A stretch of DNA of 52,615 nucleotides from JBNKHG01 sp050290225 (GTDB lineage Bacteria > Pseudomonadota > Gammaproteobacteria > Pseudomonadales > Cellvibrionaceae), in the NCBI GenBank assembly GCA_050290225.1, contig JBNKHG010000011.1, positions 1 to 52,615 on the forward strand, given 5' to 3'. The notes below the pieces were generated by a model. That model made no database searches and was not told where the DNA came from. It saw only the letters and a program-made list of their open reading frames with translations. This document shows, piece after piece, positions 7,322-16,500 of this stretch (position 1 is its first letter; each line of letters begins with the position of its first letter). Both the position numbers and the translations under genes were made by a program.

Positions 7322-8152
7322 ATGAAGAAAATTTGTTTAAACAAGCATTTCCCATCCTCCGCCGGGAAAATCTCCTATGATAGTTTTGGTAATGGGCCCG
7401 ATGTCGTGCTTGTCCACGGTACACCAACCAACGCTTCAATTTGGTCGGATACGGTTACCGCTCTGGAGGGTGACTTTCGACTACATGTATTCGATTTACC
7501 GGGCTATGGCACATCGGAGATGGTGGAAGGGCAGGATGTACGTCTTCGTAGCTTCGCTAAGACATTAGCTGAATTGACACGTCATTTGGGCCTGGTTCGC
7601 CCCCATTTTGTCGGCCATGATTTCGGGGCGGCCACTGTGCTCGGCGCTCATTTAGTAGAGCAGGTCGATATTGCCAGCATCGCTGTCGCCGACGGTGTGG
7701 TTCTCAGCCCATGGGGCACCCCGTTTTCGCGCCACGTCAAACAGCACCAGCACGCATTTGCCGCCGTCCCCGCTTATGTTCATCGTGCCGTTCTCCAAGC
7801 TCATTTGAGCACGGCAATGTCGCGCTCATTGACAGAGGCAGAATTAGAGTTGCTTATAGCTCCCTGGGAGGGCGACAGGGGGCAGCCTGCCTACTACCGT
7901 CAGGTTACACAGTATGATTACGAATATACCGACAAACTGGAGGACCATTACCCGAGTATGATGATTCCGACCCTCATTCTATGGGGAGAGGAGGATAAGT
8001 GGGTGGATATTTCGGAGGGTCAACGTCTATGCGAGTTGATACCTGGAGCGAAATTTCAATCGCTACCGGATGCCGGACATTTCTCTATGCTGGATACCCC
8101 GAACCTGTTCAATCAAAAGTTGAAGGCGTGGCTTCAGGCACAGATAAGGTAG
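7322..8152 (+). CDS. Alpha/beta hydrolase with Asp nucleophile
   Basis: This 276-residue soluble protein has the alpha/beta-hydrolase motifs HGTPT (residues 32-36, oxyanion region), VGHDFGAA (97-104) with the nucleophile position occupied by Asp100, an acid candidate in WGEEDKWVD (Asp225 or Asp229), and DAGHFS with His253. The Asp nucleophile (GHDFG) is the hallmark of haloalkane dehalogenases and epoxide hydrolases, not of Ser esterases, so a dehalogenase or epoxide-hydrolase-like reaction is the best guess. GAGGA lies just before the ATG. It is probably controlled by the divergent LysR gene. The substrate cannot be read from sequence. Confidence 0.85.
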   Translation: MKKICLNKHFPSSAGKISYDSFGNGPDVVLVHGTPTNASIWSDTVTALEGDFRLHVFDLPGYGTSEMVEGQDVRLRSFAKTLAELTRHLGLVRPHFVGHDFGAATVLGAHLVEQVDIASIAVADGVVLSPWGTPFSRHVKQHQHAFAAVPAYVHRAVLQAHLSTAMSRSLTEAELELLIAPWEGDRGQPAYYRQVTQYDYEYTDKLEDHYPSMMIPTLILWGEEDKWVDISEGQRLCELIPGAKFQSLPDAGHFSMLDTPNLFNQKLKAWLQAQIR

Positions 8153-8447
8153 GAGCGGTGTGACCAATTCGCTCGAAACCCTTCAATCTTCAGCCGCATC
8201 ACCGGGTTCGAGACCGGGTATAGCCGAACTGATCAAAGGGTCTGCGCCTCTCCTCCCCGGGGCCAGACCTTGTGATTTACCCTCTATCGATTGTGACCTA
8301 TCCTTAAACTACATGTCCAGAGCAGACAGGCTTTAATGTCTCCACGTGTTAACCTGTGACACTTCTTGCAAAGGCATCACTGCCCAACTAAGCCGTCAAC
8401 TTGGACTGAATCTATTCGCTGCGCTCTAAAACCAGCCGGTTATGACA
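8153..8447. other. Intergenic stretch without a recognisable gene
   Basis: No open frame with protein-like composition is seen. A possible hairpin, GGTCTG at 8239-8244 with CAGACC at 8264-8269, lies 90 bases after the hydrolase gene but lacks a T-run. The distal part, from GCCCAAC near 8382 to GTTAGCC at 8451-8457, has attC-like core words at its ends but no good stem. Confidence 0.4.
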
Positions 8448-8450
8448 ATC

Positions 8451-8994
8451 GTTAGCCATCAAGATGGAGCAACGAAACCAATGAATCCAAAGCTCACGAT
8501 AAGGAAAGAGACTGAGGGCGACGTGGAAGCAATAACTAATGTGACAATCGCCGCATTTAAGTCCCTGGAGATTAGCAGCCATACTGAGCAATTTATTATA
8601 AAAACCCTCCGTTCATCCCACGCTCTATCTGTATCACTGGTCGCAGAAATGAATAAGCGTGTGATTGGCCATATCGCATTTTCGCCAGTAGACATTTCGG
8701 ATGGCACGCAAAGCTGGTATGGACTTGGACCTGTATCAGTACTACCCGAATTCCAGCGGCAAGGCGTCGGCAAAGCTTTGATAGAAGAAGGGTTGACGCA
8801 GCTCAAACGTATGCACGCGCGAGGGTGCTGTCTTGTTGGACATCCCGATTATTATAAAAAATTTGGGTTTAATAATATAACGGGACTTACGTGCGAGGAA
8901 GTTCCTGAAGAGGTGTTCTTCGCCATGTCTTTCGACGATATTATGCCTCAAGGAGTGGTTACCTTCCATGATGCTTTCAAAGCAAATGGCTAAC
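8451..8994. repeat. Cassette-like unit bracketed by complementary heptamers
   Basis: GTTAGCC (8451-8457) precedes the acetyltransferase gene and its exact reverse complement GGCTAAC (8988-8994) overlaps its stop codon, followed by AATGCGTTG. In an integron cassette the inserted unit begins with GTTRRRY and its attC begins with RYYYAAC right after the gene, as seen here. The right half of the attC is missing from the short spacer to the next gene, so if it is a cassette it is decayed. Confidence 0.45.
8481..8993 (+). CDS. GNAT-family N-acetyltransferase
   Basis: From the ATG at 8481 the protein is 170 residues and begins MNPKLTIRKETEGDVEAI, a typical first strand of a GNAT domain. The acetyl-CoA pyrophosphate-binding motif is seen as VLPEFQRQGVGKALIEEG. 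The C-terminal part (GCCLVGHPDYYKKFGF) matches the YjhQ/YhbS-like subgroup of small-molecule or peptide acetyltransferases. An in-frame ATG at 8442 lies before the GTTAGCC heptamer and has poorer support, so I take 8481. The acceptor substrate is unknown. Confidence 0.88.
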   Translation: MNPKLTIRKETEGDVEAITNVTIAAFKSLEISSHTEQFIIKTLRSSHALSVSLVAEMNKRVIGHIAFSPVDISDGTQSWYGLGPVSVLPEFQRQGVGKALIEEGLTQLKRMHARGCCLVGHPDYYKKFGFNNITGLTCEEVPEEVFFAMSFDDIMPQGVVTFHDAFKANG

Positions 8995-9035
8995 AATGCG
9001 TTGCCACACCAACCACAAAGTACGGATTTTGATAT

Positions 9036-9743
9036 ATGAAATTGTCAAAAAGAAAAGTGGAAGACGCCTACGATAAAAATGCCGGATATTATGATCTATC
9101 AGTAAAAGTGTTCTATCCGCTAATTGGATTAAGGATCAAAACCTATCGGAAATATGCCGTTGAACATTTAAATCTGAAGAAAGGCGATATCGTTGTTGAT
9201 TTGGGCTGTGGAACAGGACTGGCCTTTCCTTTGATTATGGAAAAAATTGGACACAGAGGAAAATTAATCGGCGTGGATATTAGCAACGTCATGCTTTCTG
9301 TTGCTGAAGGTAGGGTCAACGCCGCTAAGTGGCAAAACGTTGAACTGATTCATTCAGATATTGAGGAATATGACATCCCAGCCGGAATAAACGGGGTGAT
9401 CTCTACCGGTGTATTTGGTTATCTTAACAAGCGGGAAGCGGTCCTCGAAATCATTTACAGATCCCTCGAGGATCGCGGAAAAGTCGTCATTGTCGACGGC
9501 ATGAGACCTCAAAGGTGGCCAGCTTTTCTATTCAGGCTATTTGTAAAACTATCCAGTCCGTATGGTTTAACGGAATCCTATTTCGACAACAATACACCTG
9601 AACTCGTAGCCCGTTTATTTCAAAACGTCACCTACGAGGAAATGTATGGTGGTTTGCTTTACATCATATCCGGTGAAAAGCAGGAATACACTGCAAAACA
9701 GTACACCCAGCCTACATCAAACAAAAGTGGGACTGATTTCTAA
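9036..9743 (+). CDS. Class I SAM-dependent methyltransferase
   Basis: The 235-residue protein contains motif I, VVDLGCGTGLAF (residues 53-64), an acidic second strand end (LIGVDIS) and an SDIEEYD motif III-like segment, which together define the Rossmann-fold SAM-binding site. The overall pattern resembles UbiE/Methyltransf_11 small-molecule methyltransferases. No signal peptide is seen. The stop codon overlaps TTTCTAACG, which is mirrored by CGTTAG at 9760-9765, again a cassette-like trait. The methyl acceptor is unknown. Confidence 0.85.
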   Translation: MKLSKRKVEDAYDKNAGYYDLSVKVFYPLIGLRIKTYRKYAVEHLNLKKGDIVVDLGCGTGLAFPLIMEKIGHRGKLIGVDISNVMLSVAEGRVNAAKWQNVELIHSDIEEYDIPAGINGVISTGVFGYLNKREAVLEIIYRSLEDRGKVVIVDGMRPQRWPAFLFRLFVKLSSPYGLTESYFDNNTPELVARLFQNVTYEEMYGGLLYIISGEKQEYTAKQYTQPTSNKSGTDF

Positions 9744-9765
9744 CGTCAGGCTCTTCATTCGTTAG
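9740..9765. repeat. Short inverted repeat CTAACG/CGTTAG after methyltransferase gene
   Basis: CTAACG (9740-9745) and CGTTAG (9760-9765) are perfect complements over a 14-base loop, at the place where an attC would lie. The unit is far shorter than any functional attC, so it may be a collapsed site or chance. Confidence 0.35.
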
Positions 9766-9795
9766 TGAATGTTGTCAACTGAGGGTAACTCCATC

Positions 9796-10248
9796 ATGAA
9801 TCCAAAAACGTTTATCGTGACACCTGAAAACTACAGCCCCGCCTTAAATGTGGTCGGCACCCAGGTAACCGTACTTGCCTCGAACACAGATACGCAAACC
9901 TACGAGATAACGCTGCAGCGGGGCGACAAACGGACTGGTCCGCCGCCGCACAGCCACAACTGGGACGAGTCCTTCTATGTACTCAAGGGGAGCGTCGAGT
10001 TTACGTTTTCAGGTAAGACCGAAGTGTGCGGACCCGGCACCCTCGTGCATGTACCCGCCGGCACTGTGCATAGCTTTTGTTATGGATCCGATGGCGGCGA
10101 AATACTCGAATTCACTGGCCAGGGCGGCTGCGCCACAAAAATGTTTACCGCCGTAAGTGAGACGATGCCACCCGGTCCCCCTGCCCCCCAAGACATTCCC
10201 AAGCTGTTGGACGTGCTGGAAAAAAATGGCGTAACGGTTTCAACATAG
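9796..10248 (+). CDS. Single-domain cupin protein
   Basis: From the ATG at 9796, preceded by GAGGGT, the product is 150 residues. The cupin motif 1 is PPPHSHNWDESFYVLKGSVEF with His52, His54 and Glu58 as likely metal ligands, and motif 2 is PAGTVHSF with His92. Such one-domain cupins bind a divalent metal and act as dioxygenases, isomerases or binding proteins; the reaction is not predictable. The in-frame ATG at 9769 lies before the ribosome site, so the shorter form is chosen. Confidence 0.85.
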   Translation: MNPKTFIVTPENYSPALNVVGTQVTVLASNTDTQTYEITLQRGDKRTGPPPHSHNWDESFYVLKGSVEFTFSGKTEVCGPGTLVHVPAGTVHSFCYGSDGGEILEFTGQGGCATKMFTAVSETMPPGPPAPQDIPKLLDVLEKNGVTVST

Positions 10249-10393
10249 ATTTGCTAAAGCAGGAAATGAACTTCACCCGAAAAGATACCCTGTACCTGGT
10301 CATAACCGAATATCGAATGACACCTGCATCACATACTTCGCGCAATAGCGATATGTGATTAATCTCAATAGATAACGAGATAAGGAAAATAGT

Positions 10394-10495
10394 ATGAACA
10401 CAGAAATCATGAATTACGAAAGAAATTGGATTGACGGGTTAAATAGAGGCGATGCTCCGCATTCCCACTCCCTCACTGGAAGCCAGCGCATCTAA
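10394..10495 (+). pseudogene. N-terminal relic of a SnoaL/ester-cyclase-like gene
   Basis: A 33-codon frame with an AAGGA ribosome site begins MNTEIMNYERNWIDGLNRGD, which resembles the first helix of SnoaL-like ester cyclases (W..GLNRGD). It departs from the family after this and stops at 10493-10495. The rest of the gene, normally about 130 residues, is missing. The resemblance is short, so the family call is tentative, but the small frame is well placed before the MAPEG gene. Confidence 0.4.
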
Positions 10496-10513
10496 GAATT
10501 GGAGAACGTCCTG

Positions 10514-10993
10514 ATGACCCCGGAAACCACAGTTCTGAGTCTAGAAAACCCTGTATTTTTTACCTATTTACTAACGGCTTCCATCATGCTTCTGAAACTC
10601 ATGCTGCAGCCATGGATGACGGTTGTACGGATGATGGCGGTGCGCGGCGGATTTCGCAGCCCTGAGGATGCAAGGAAGAGTCCTCTAAACCCCATGCCCG
10701 AACCAGGGCAGCTCGAGCTGAACGAGTACGTTGAACGATCCCGCCGCATGAACCTGAATGACCTTGAAAGTATCCCCGGATTTTTAGCGGCGGGTTTCCT
10801 ATTCGTTCTGACACACCCGCCATTGATACTTGCACAGGTGCTGATGTGGACTTACGTGCTTGCTCGGGCTGCACACTTTATTGCCTATTTGACCGCACAG
10901 CTCCATGATGTTCGCGCAACGTTTTGGACGTTCAGCTCTCTACCGGTGGTCATCATGGCGGGTTACATACTCCTGTGGACGCTATTTACTTAA
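10514..10993 (+). CDS. MAPEG-family membrane protein
   Basis: Starting at the ATG 10514, with GGAGAA seven bases upstream, the protein has 159 residues and four hydrophobic segments. It carries the MAPEG pattern: ERSRRMNLNDLESIPGFLAAGFLFVLT with the Arg/Asn/Glu motif in the first loop and TM2, then AHFIAYLTAQLHDVRATFWTF. MAPEG members use glutathione as cofactor for peroxidase, transferase or prostaglandin synthase-like reactions; this one is closest in pattern to microsomal glutathione S-transferase 1. It acts in the inner membrane. Base use here is close to that of the downstream core genes. Confidence 0.85.
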   Translation: MTPETTVLSLENPVFFTYLLTASIMLLKLMLQPWMTVVRMMAVRGGFRSPEDARKSPLNPMPEPGQLELNEYVERSRRMNLNDLESIPGFLAAGFLFVLTHPPLILAQVLMWTYVLARAAHFIAYLTAQLHDVRATFWTFSSLPVVIMAGYILLWTLFT

Positions 10994-11201
10994 GACCAGG
11001 AGGAATGAAGGACAGGACAAGGTGGAAACAGTATTGTTGGTCCAACAGGCTCGCTCGTCCAGGATCCCTGGCATACAAGCACAACACCCTGTATTGTACG
11101 GATCAAGGGCTTCATGGGCCAACCCGGCACATGATCCAACTAAAATTGAAGAGTTTAAAAATAGAACGGCTCACACCCTGTCGACCTAAAAGGAGTTAGA
11201 T

Positions 11202-12020
11202 ATGGACCTGAATAACGTCATCAACTGGCTGAGTGAATTGGCTGTTCAGTACGGTGTTCAATTGCTGATGGCCCTGGGCGTACTGGTAATAGGCTGGTGG
11301 CTTATTGGCCGCCTGGTGCGAATGATCGATCTGTCGATGGACAAAGCCGGGGTTGAACTAACCCTACAGAAGTTTTTACTCAGCTTTACTGGCATTGCCC
11401 TGAAAATCGTATTATTGGTCATTTTTGCCTCCATGGTGGGAGTCAAGACCGCCTCGTTAATCGCCATGCTGGGTGCCGCAGGCCTGGCTATTGGACTCGC
11501 GTTGCAGGGCAGCCTCGCCAACCTGGCCGGAGGGCTTCTTATTCTGTTCTTCAAACCGTTCAAGGCAGGCGATGTTATCGAGGCCCAGGGGTATCTGGGC
11601 AGAGTGGTGGAAATACAGATCTTCAACACCTTGATCCGTACTCTGGATAACCAGCGGGTGTTTATTCCCAATGGGCTGTTATCCAACGGCTGTGTGAAAA
11701 ATCTGTTTGCAGAGCCTATCCGTCGGGTGGATATGAAGTTCGGCATCAGCTATGGCGACGATATCGGCAAGACGAAACAGGTGATACGCGACGTATTGAA
11801 TGCCAACAATCAGGTGTTGAAAGATCCGGTAGCCGACGTGTTTGTTTCTGGTCATGGGGCCAGCTCCATTGACCTTACCGTACGCCCCTGGTGCGAGTCG
11901 GAACATTACTGGGAGGTCTATTTTGCCACCCATGAGGCACTGAAAGAGGCATTCGATAGAGAAGGCATTACCATTCCGTTCCCTCAACGAGATGTTCATT
12001 TGTATTCGGCCAACGGCTGA
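11202..12020 (+). CDS. mscS: Small-conductance mechanosensitive channel MscS
   Basis: The 272-residue protein has the size and layout of E. coli MscS: three N-terminal membrane segments, the pore-lining TM3 with the Ala/Gly pattern (LIAMLGAAGLAIGLALQGSLANLAGG near residues 90-115), then the beta domain (FFKPFKAGDVIEAQGYLGRV) and the alpha/beta C-terminal vestibule. The channel opens on hypo-osmotic shock to release solutes. An AAAAGGAGTTAG ribosome site precedes the ATG. A hairpin with T-run follows at 12081-12104. Confidence 0.93.
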   Translation: MDLNNVINWLSELAVQYGVQLLMALGVLVIGWWLIGRLVRMIDLSMDKAGVELTLQKFLLSFTGIALKIVLLVIFASMVGVKTASLIAMLGAAGLAIGLALQGSLANLAGGLLILFFKPFKAGDVIEAQGYLGRVVEIQIFNTLIRTLDNQRVFIPNGLLSNGCVKNLFAEPIRRVDMKFGISYGDDIGKTKQVIRDVLNANNQVLKDPVADVFVSGHGASSIDLTVRPWCESEHYWEVYFATHEALKEAFDREGITIPFPQRDVHLYSANG

Positions 12021-12080
12021 ATATTTGAATTTTCGGCTGCGGAAACACACTTTATTCATCACGACTTAAGGGGTCAGCGT

Positions 12081-12104
12081 AAAAATTCCTTAACGGGAAT
12101 TTTT
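12081..12104 (+). terminator. Probable terminator after mscS
   Basis: AAAAATTCC and GGAATTTTT form a 9-bp stem around a TTAACG loop, 60 bases after the mscS stop, and the stem ends in a run of T. The flanking A and T runs would let it work in both directions. The stem is AT-rich, so strength is uncertain. Confidence 0.5.
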
Positions 12105-12283
12105 GCTCGCGCACCCGGGATACCGTATAGCGTCGCAAAGCTAACGGCTCTGCCGGATGATTGAGCGTTACCCGAAATTACCAGTACTACCGCTGAACCG
12201 CACCGGGATTTCGCGCCGGTTGGCCACTCCCGCAAGCATCGGTTATTCTTCCGGGATTCTTGTTGCAATCGTCGAGGTCATCC

Positions 12284-13516
12284 ATGACGGCGGGTAATTT
12301 CTCTGTACTGGACGGTTTTCTGGTCGCTTTTTCAATGATTGTTGCCGCCGTCATGCTCAAGAGATCGATCAGGGACGCTCCGTTCTGGCGAGCTACGGTC
12401 ACACCACTTGCCTCCATTATCGGCAGCGGCTTTCTCGTCGTGGCTCCACTGCTGGCAAGCATCGCCGGCGACTGGGCCGTGGTCTGCATTATCAGCATTG
12501 TGCTGCTGTCATTTTGGATAGGCGCTGCCGTACGCTTCAATATACTGCACGACGGTCGCACTCCATCGGCAGAAACGGATGCTATAGCCCAATCTCTGGA
12601 ACGCCTGTCTGACCTGGCGCTGGCTTTTGCCTACGTCATCTCGATTACCTTCTACGTCCGTCTGATGTGCGGTTTTGTGCTTACCGGGCTCGGCGCATAC
12701 ACCCCGTTCAATGCGGATACGCTGTCAACGGTGGTTCTGTTGTTTATCGGAGTTTATGGTTTGCGACGGGGACTTCAGGGTCTGGAGCGTCTCGAGGAGT
12801 ATTCCGTCACCATCAAGCTGGCCGTCATCGCCTCGCTGTTGTTGGCGCTGATCTACTACAACGGCAGCAATGGTTACGATCTCTCAGGATTTTCGTCACC
12901 GTCGCTTGGTTTTTGGGAAGCGATCCGAAAGCTCGGCGGCATGCTGCTGATTATTCAGGGATTCGAAACGTCCAAATACCTCGAATCAGCCTATAGCGCG
13001 CCAGTGAGAGCCCGCTCCATGCATCTCGCACAAGTGTTGGCGGGTGTTATCTATATCGCCTTCGTGACGCTCGCCATGCCGCTGATGGGGTCCTATACGC
13101 GGGAGGCCCCGAACGAAACCTCAATCATCGAATTGAGCGGCAATATCACCCTGGTGTTACCCCTCATGCTGGTGCTTGCGGCGACCATGAGCCAGTTCAG
13201 CGCATCCATCGCTGACACCATAGGGGCTGGTGGCGTAGTGGAAAATGAGAGCCGAAGGCGTCTGTCGTCCCGGGTCAGTTATCCCGTTATCGCCGTGCTG
13301 GCGGTGGCGCTGATATGGAACAGCCATATTTTTCAGGTGGTTGCACTCGCGTCCCGGGCCTTTGCATTCTACTACATGCTTCAGGCAATCTTGGCTGCCC
13401 GGTTGGCCGTCAAGGTCGCTAGCGGGCGGCGCAGGGGATTGCTTGTGTGTTCTTATGGAGGCCTGGCCTTGTTGCTGCTGTTTATTGTGTTGTTCGCCAT
13501 TCCTGTGGAGGGGTGA
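12284..13516 (+). CDS. APC-superfamily-like multispanning membrane protein
   Basis: The product is about 410 residues with roughly eleven hydrophobic segments. The first helix is unwound-looking around PLASIIGSGFLVVAPLL, and a later segment contains GGMLLIIQGFETSKYLESAY, both reminiscent of the discontinuous helices of amino acid/polyamine/cation (APC) transporters. I cannot name a substrate or a close family. An in-frame TTG at 12260 is possible, but the ATG at 12284 with GAGG upstream is better. The gene is convergent with the OmpA-barrel gene and 41 bases from its end. Confidence 0.7.
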   Translation: MTAGNFSVLDGFLVAFSMIVAAVMLKRSIRDAPFWRATVTPLASIIGSGFLVVAPLLASIAGDWAVVCIISIVLLSFWIGAAVRFNILHDGRTPSAETDAIAQSLERLSDLALAFAYVISITFYVRLMCGFVLTGLGAYTPFNADTLSTVVLLFIGVYGLRRGLQGLERLEEYSVTIKLAVIASLLLALIYYNGSNGYDLSGFSSPSLGFWEAIRKLGGMLLIIQGFETSKYLESAYSAPVRARSMHLAQVLAGVIYIAFVTLAMPLMGSYTREAPNETSIIELSGNITLVLPLMLVLAATMSQFSASIADTIGAGGVVENESRRRLSSRVSYPVIAVLAVALIWNSHIFQVVALASRAFAFYYMLQAILAARLAVKVASGRRRGLLVCSYGGLALLLLFIVLFAIPVEG

Positions 13517-13557
13517 AGCAGGGTTATAGCCTCAGTGCCATTCTCCTGTCCCCACCA

Positions 13558-16500
13558 TCAGAACTTGCCAATAGCGTTGATGAAGTATCCCTTGCTGTCA
13601 TAGTCCAGGTCGGTCAGGTCATCGGAAAAATCCGTGGCATTGTAACCTACACCGATTTTGAGGTTGTCACCCACATGACGGTATACGCCAACCAGCAGGC
13701 CGCTACGCTTGTCCTGCGCATCGGGTAGGTCGAGCATACGGCCCTCCAACAACAGGTCCCAACGATACGGCAGGTGCCAGTCCGCACGGGCGACATACAG
13801 GAATGCATCACTGCGGAAAAATTCAGGGTCTTCCCGGTCCAGGCTCAATTCACCACGACGGAAAGCGTACTTGCCCCCCAGACTCAAACGGGATGTCAGG
13901 TCGAAAGTCACATCGGCTGAGATCACGTGGCTTTTCTGCACATATTCAACCGCGGTATTCGCAACCGTTACCTGATCCGTTGCCGGAAGGTTATAAAAAT
14001 AGGTGTATTTCAACAGCGCATTCAAGCGGTCGTGGTATACCGGACGATAGGCGTACCCCAGCACCGCCTCGGTGAAGTTACCATCGTAAAATTCACCCTG
14101 GGAGCTTTCGCTTTCAGAGAGATTGAGTTTGCCGATAAAACGCCAGTTGTCGCTGACCTGCAGTTTGACACTGTTTTTCATCAACCAGGTTTTACGCTCC
14201 GAGGTTTCCCCGGTGGAGGGGCTCTCATTGTCGTCGATACGGTATTCCAATGCGCTGGCGTAGGTTGTCGCCTCAAACCGGTAGCCCAGTTTCAGTCCCA
14301 TGGCGGTGCGCTCGGTTTCGGCCGCGGTGAGACTGTCTTTCAGCGTTGCTATGTCGATATTGATTCCGTAATTCCAGCGATCATTGGGCGCGAGATCAAT
14401 ACCCGCCGAGTGGGTCAGCCCGCTGGGGGCATCGCCGTGACTGTAACGTTCTTCCATGTACAGGCTGGCGGTATCCTTGTATTGGGTGCGGAAACCGGAC
14501 ACAAGGTTACCCTGGCGCGAGCGCAAACCATTGTCGGTTCGCTCATTCTCTATCACGTAATTGGTGTACAGGCTGGTGCGATCCGAGTAGAGAAATTCCG
14601 TACCCAAGCTACCCAGGGTGCCCAAATCGCCGCCGGATACTTCACCGTTGACGGACAGGCGTTCTGAAAGTTGATAGCTGCCGCCGGCGCCGATACGGTT
14701 GTTTTCATCCCGGTTGCCGGTGGAGGCCAGGGTACCCTGCAGGAAACCGTAAGAAGACCAGTTTTTCCTGGAATCGTATTTCCCCTGGATACGCATGTCT
14801 GTACGATCACCGACTTCCTGGGTGGCGGGCACGACAACAGAGTTATCGGTTCTGTCGTCGTAACGCAGGCCGCTGCTTAATGTCCAGTTCTCACCCAGAC
14901 GGTAGTCGGCATTCACTTCGGTGGCAGTCGTTTCCAGCCCCTCATCCTGCTCGCGGATGTCGAGTTTTGCACGCAGATCCATTCGCTCGGTGACCGGTAC
15001 GGTAAGCATACCGCCAAACTGGTCGAGGTCCCTGCTTGTCTGGAGACCGGGTGCGGCGTAACCGGCTTCCAGAGTCTGCACATAAAATGTCATTTTGCCA
15101 TTGAGTGTGTCATGCAGGTCACTCAGCGCCAGACTGCTATCGAGGCGCACGCCCCCGGCGGAAGCATCTTCGTCGGTCACGGAAACGGGATCGAAGGTGA
15201 AACCGCCGTCAATGGAATCCAGGGTATCGACCCCGGCCCCCTCACTCTGGGAGAGTTCCAGTTTTATCCAGCTGTCGGTGCTCTTACGCCAGGTCACATC
15301 AACACCATTGAGGCTGCCATCCGCACTGTCCTCTTCACTGCTGTTGGTTGTCAGTCCCAGCCGAACACTGTCGTTCACCCAGTAGTGGGCCTGAGCGCCG
15401 ACCGCCAGGGTATCGGCTTCATCCAGTCCCGGCGTGTATTCATAACGGGTGACCAGATAGACTTCGCTGCCATTGCCCGTATCGCTGTTGATGAGCATCT
15501 GGTCAATATTGGTGGCCGACAGTGGTTCGGAGAGGAAAACCCGGCCCTGGATATACTCCATGTCGTAATCGAGACCGGCTTGCAGGTTTTTTACGGCAAC
15601 CACCAGACCGGAGTCTTTGTCCCTGACTTCCACACGAACACGCTCGGAGCCCTGCAAAATATCCTGGTGGCGCAGGTAATAGACAGACCCCCCCGTGCCA
15701 CGAAACTCATCCCGGCTGGCAATGGTACCCGGGTCGGCGACGAATCCGTCGACCACCCATCGCTGGTCGCCAAATCCGGTCACCGACTTGTCCTGCCAGT
15801 GCAGGTTGGCGCCATAAAGAGTACGGTCGATGTGGGCCAGGCTGTTATTGGTGTATTCGGCATCGAAGTTACCCCACAGGCCATAGTTGTCGTCCTGCGC
15901 CAGTTTGACGTAGAACTTACCCAGGGTGGGTGCGCCTTCCTCAACGGTGCTGTCATCGCCAAAGGTGGGATAGTAGTAGTCCGGGTCAATGCGGCGGAAC
16001 ATCGCATCCGGCGTTTTTTCCATAAAGTTGGTAAAGATTTCGTCGATTTCACCTTCGCGGGTATCGGCGCTGGCGGTCAGCTCCCAGTTGTCCCCGAACT
16101 TGCCATTGGTGAAAAAGGCAAAACGGCCATCGATACTGACATCATTGTCGTAATGGGCTTCGTCGTTGGTCACCAGTGCGGCGGGGCCATTGGTGTCGTC
16201 CCGGGCAAGCGTTAGATCGGCAATACCGACATAGAACCAGTCATTCTTTTTCAGTTGCAGGTCGCGCAGGTATAACTCGCCGTTGCCCTCTTCATCCAGC
16301 ACCGCCACTTCAACAGTATGCAGTCCGCTGGGCAGCAGTTCTTCTGTGATGAATTCGTTATCCTGTGAAAGCGGCACGGGACGGCCGGCCACCCAAACAG
16401 AGTGATTTTCCGGAATCGAATCGCCGAAGACCTGAACGGAACCGCCGTTCAAAGGAATATTCTGCTCCGCCAGACGGTTTTCACCATACCCGGTCAATAA

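Noticed and set aside
11005..11199. 64-codon frame preceded by AGGAGG between the MAPEG and mscS genes
   Set aside because: The Shine-Dalgarno-like word is only one base from the ATG and the predicted protein has no protein-like pattern.
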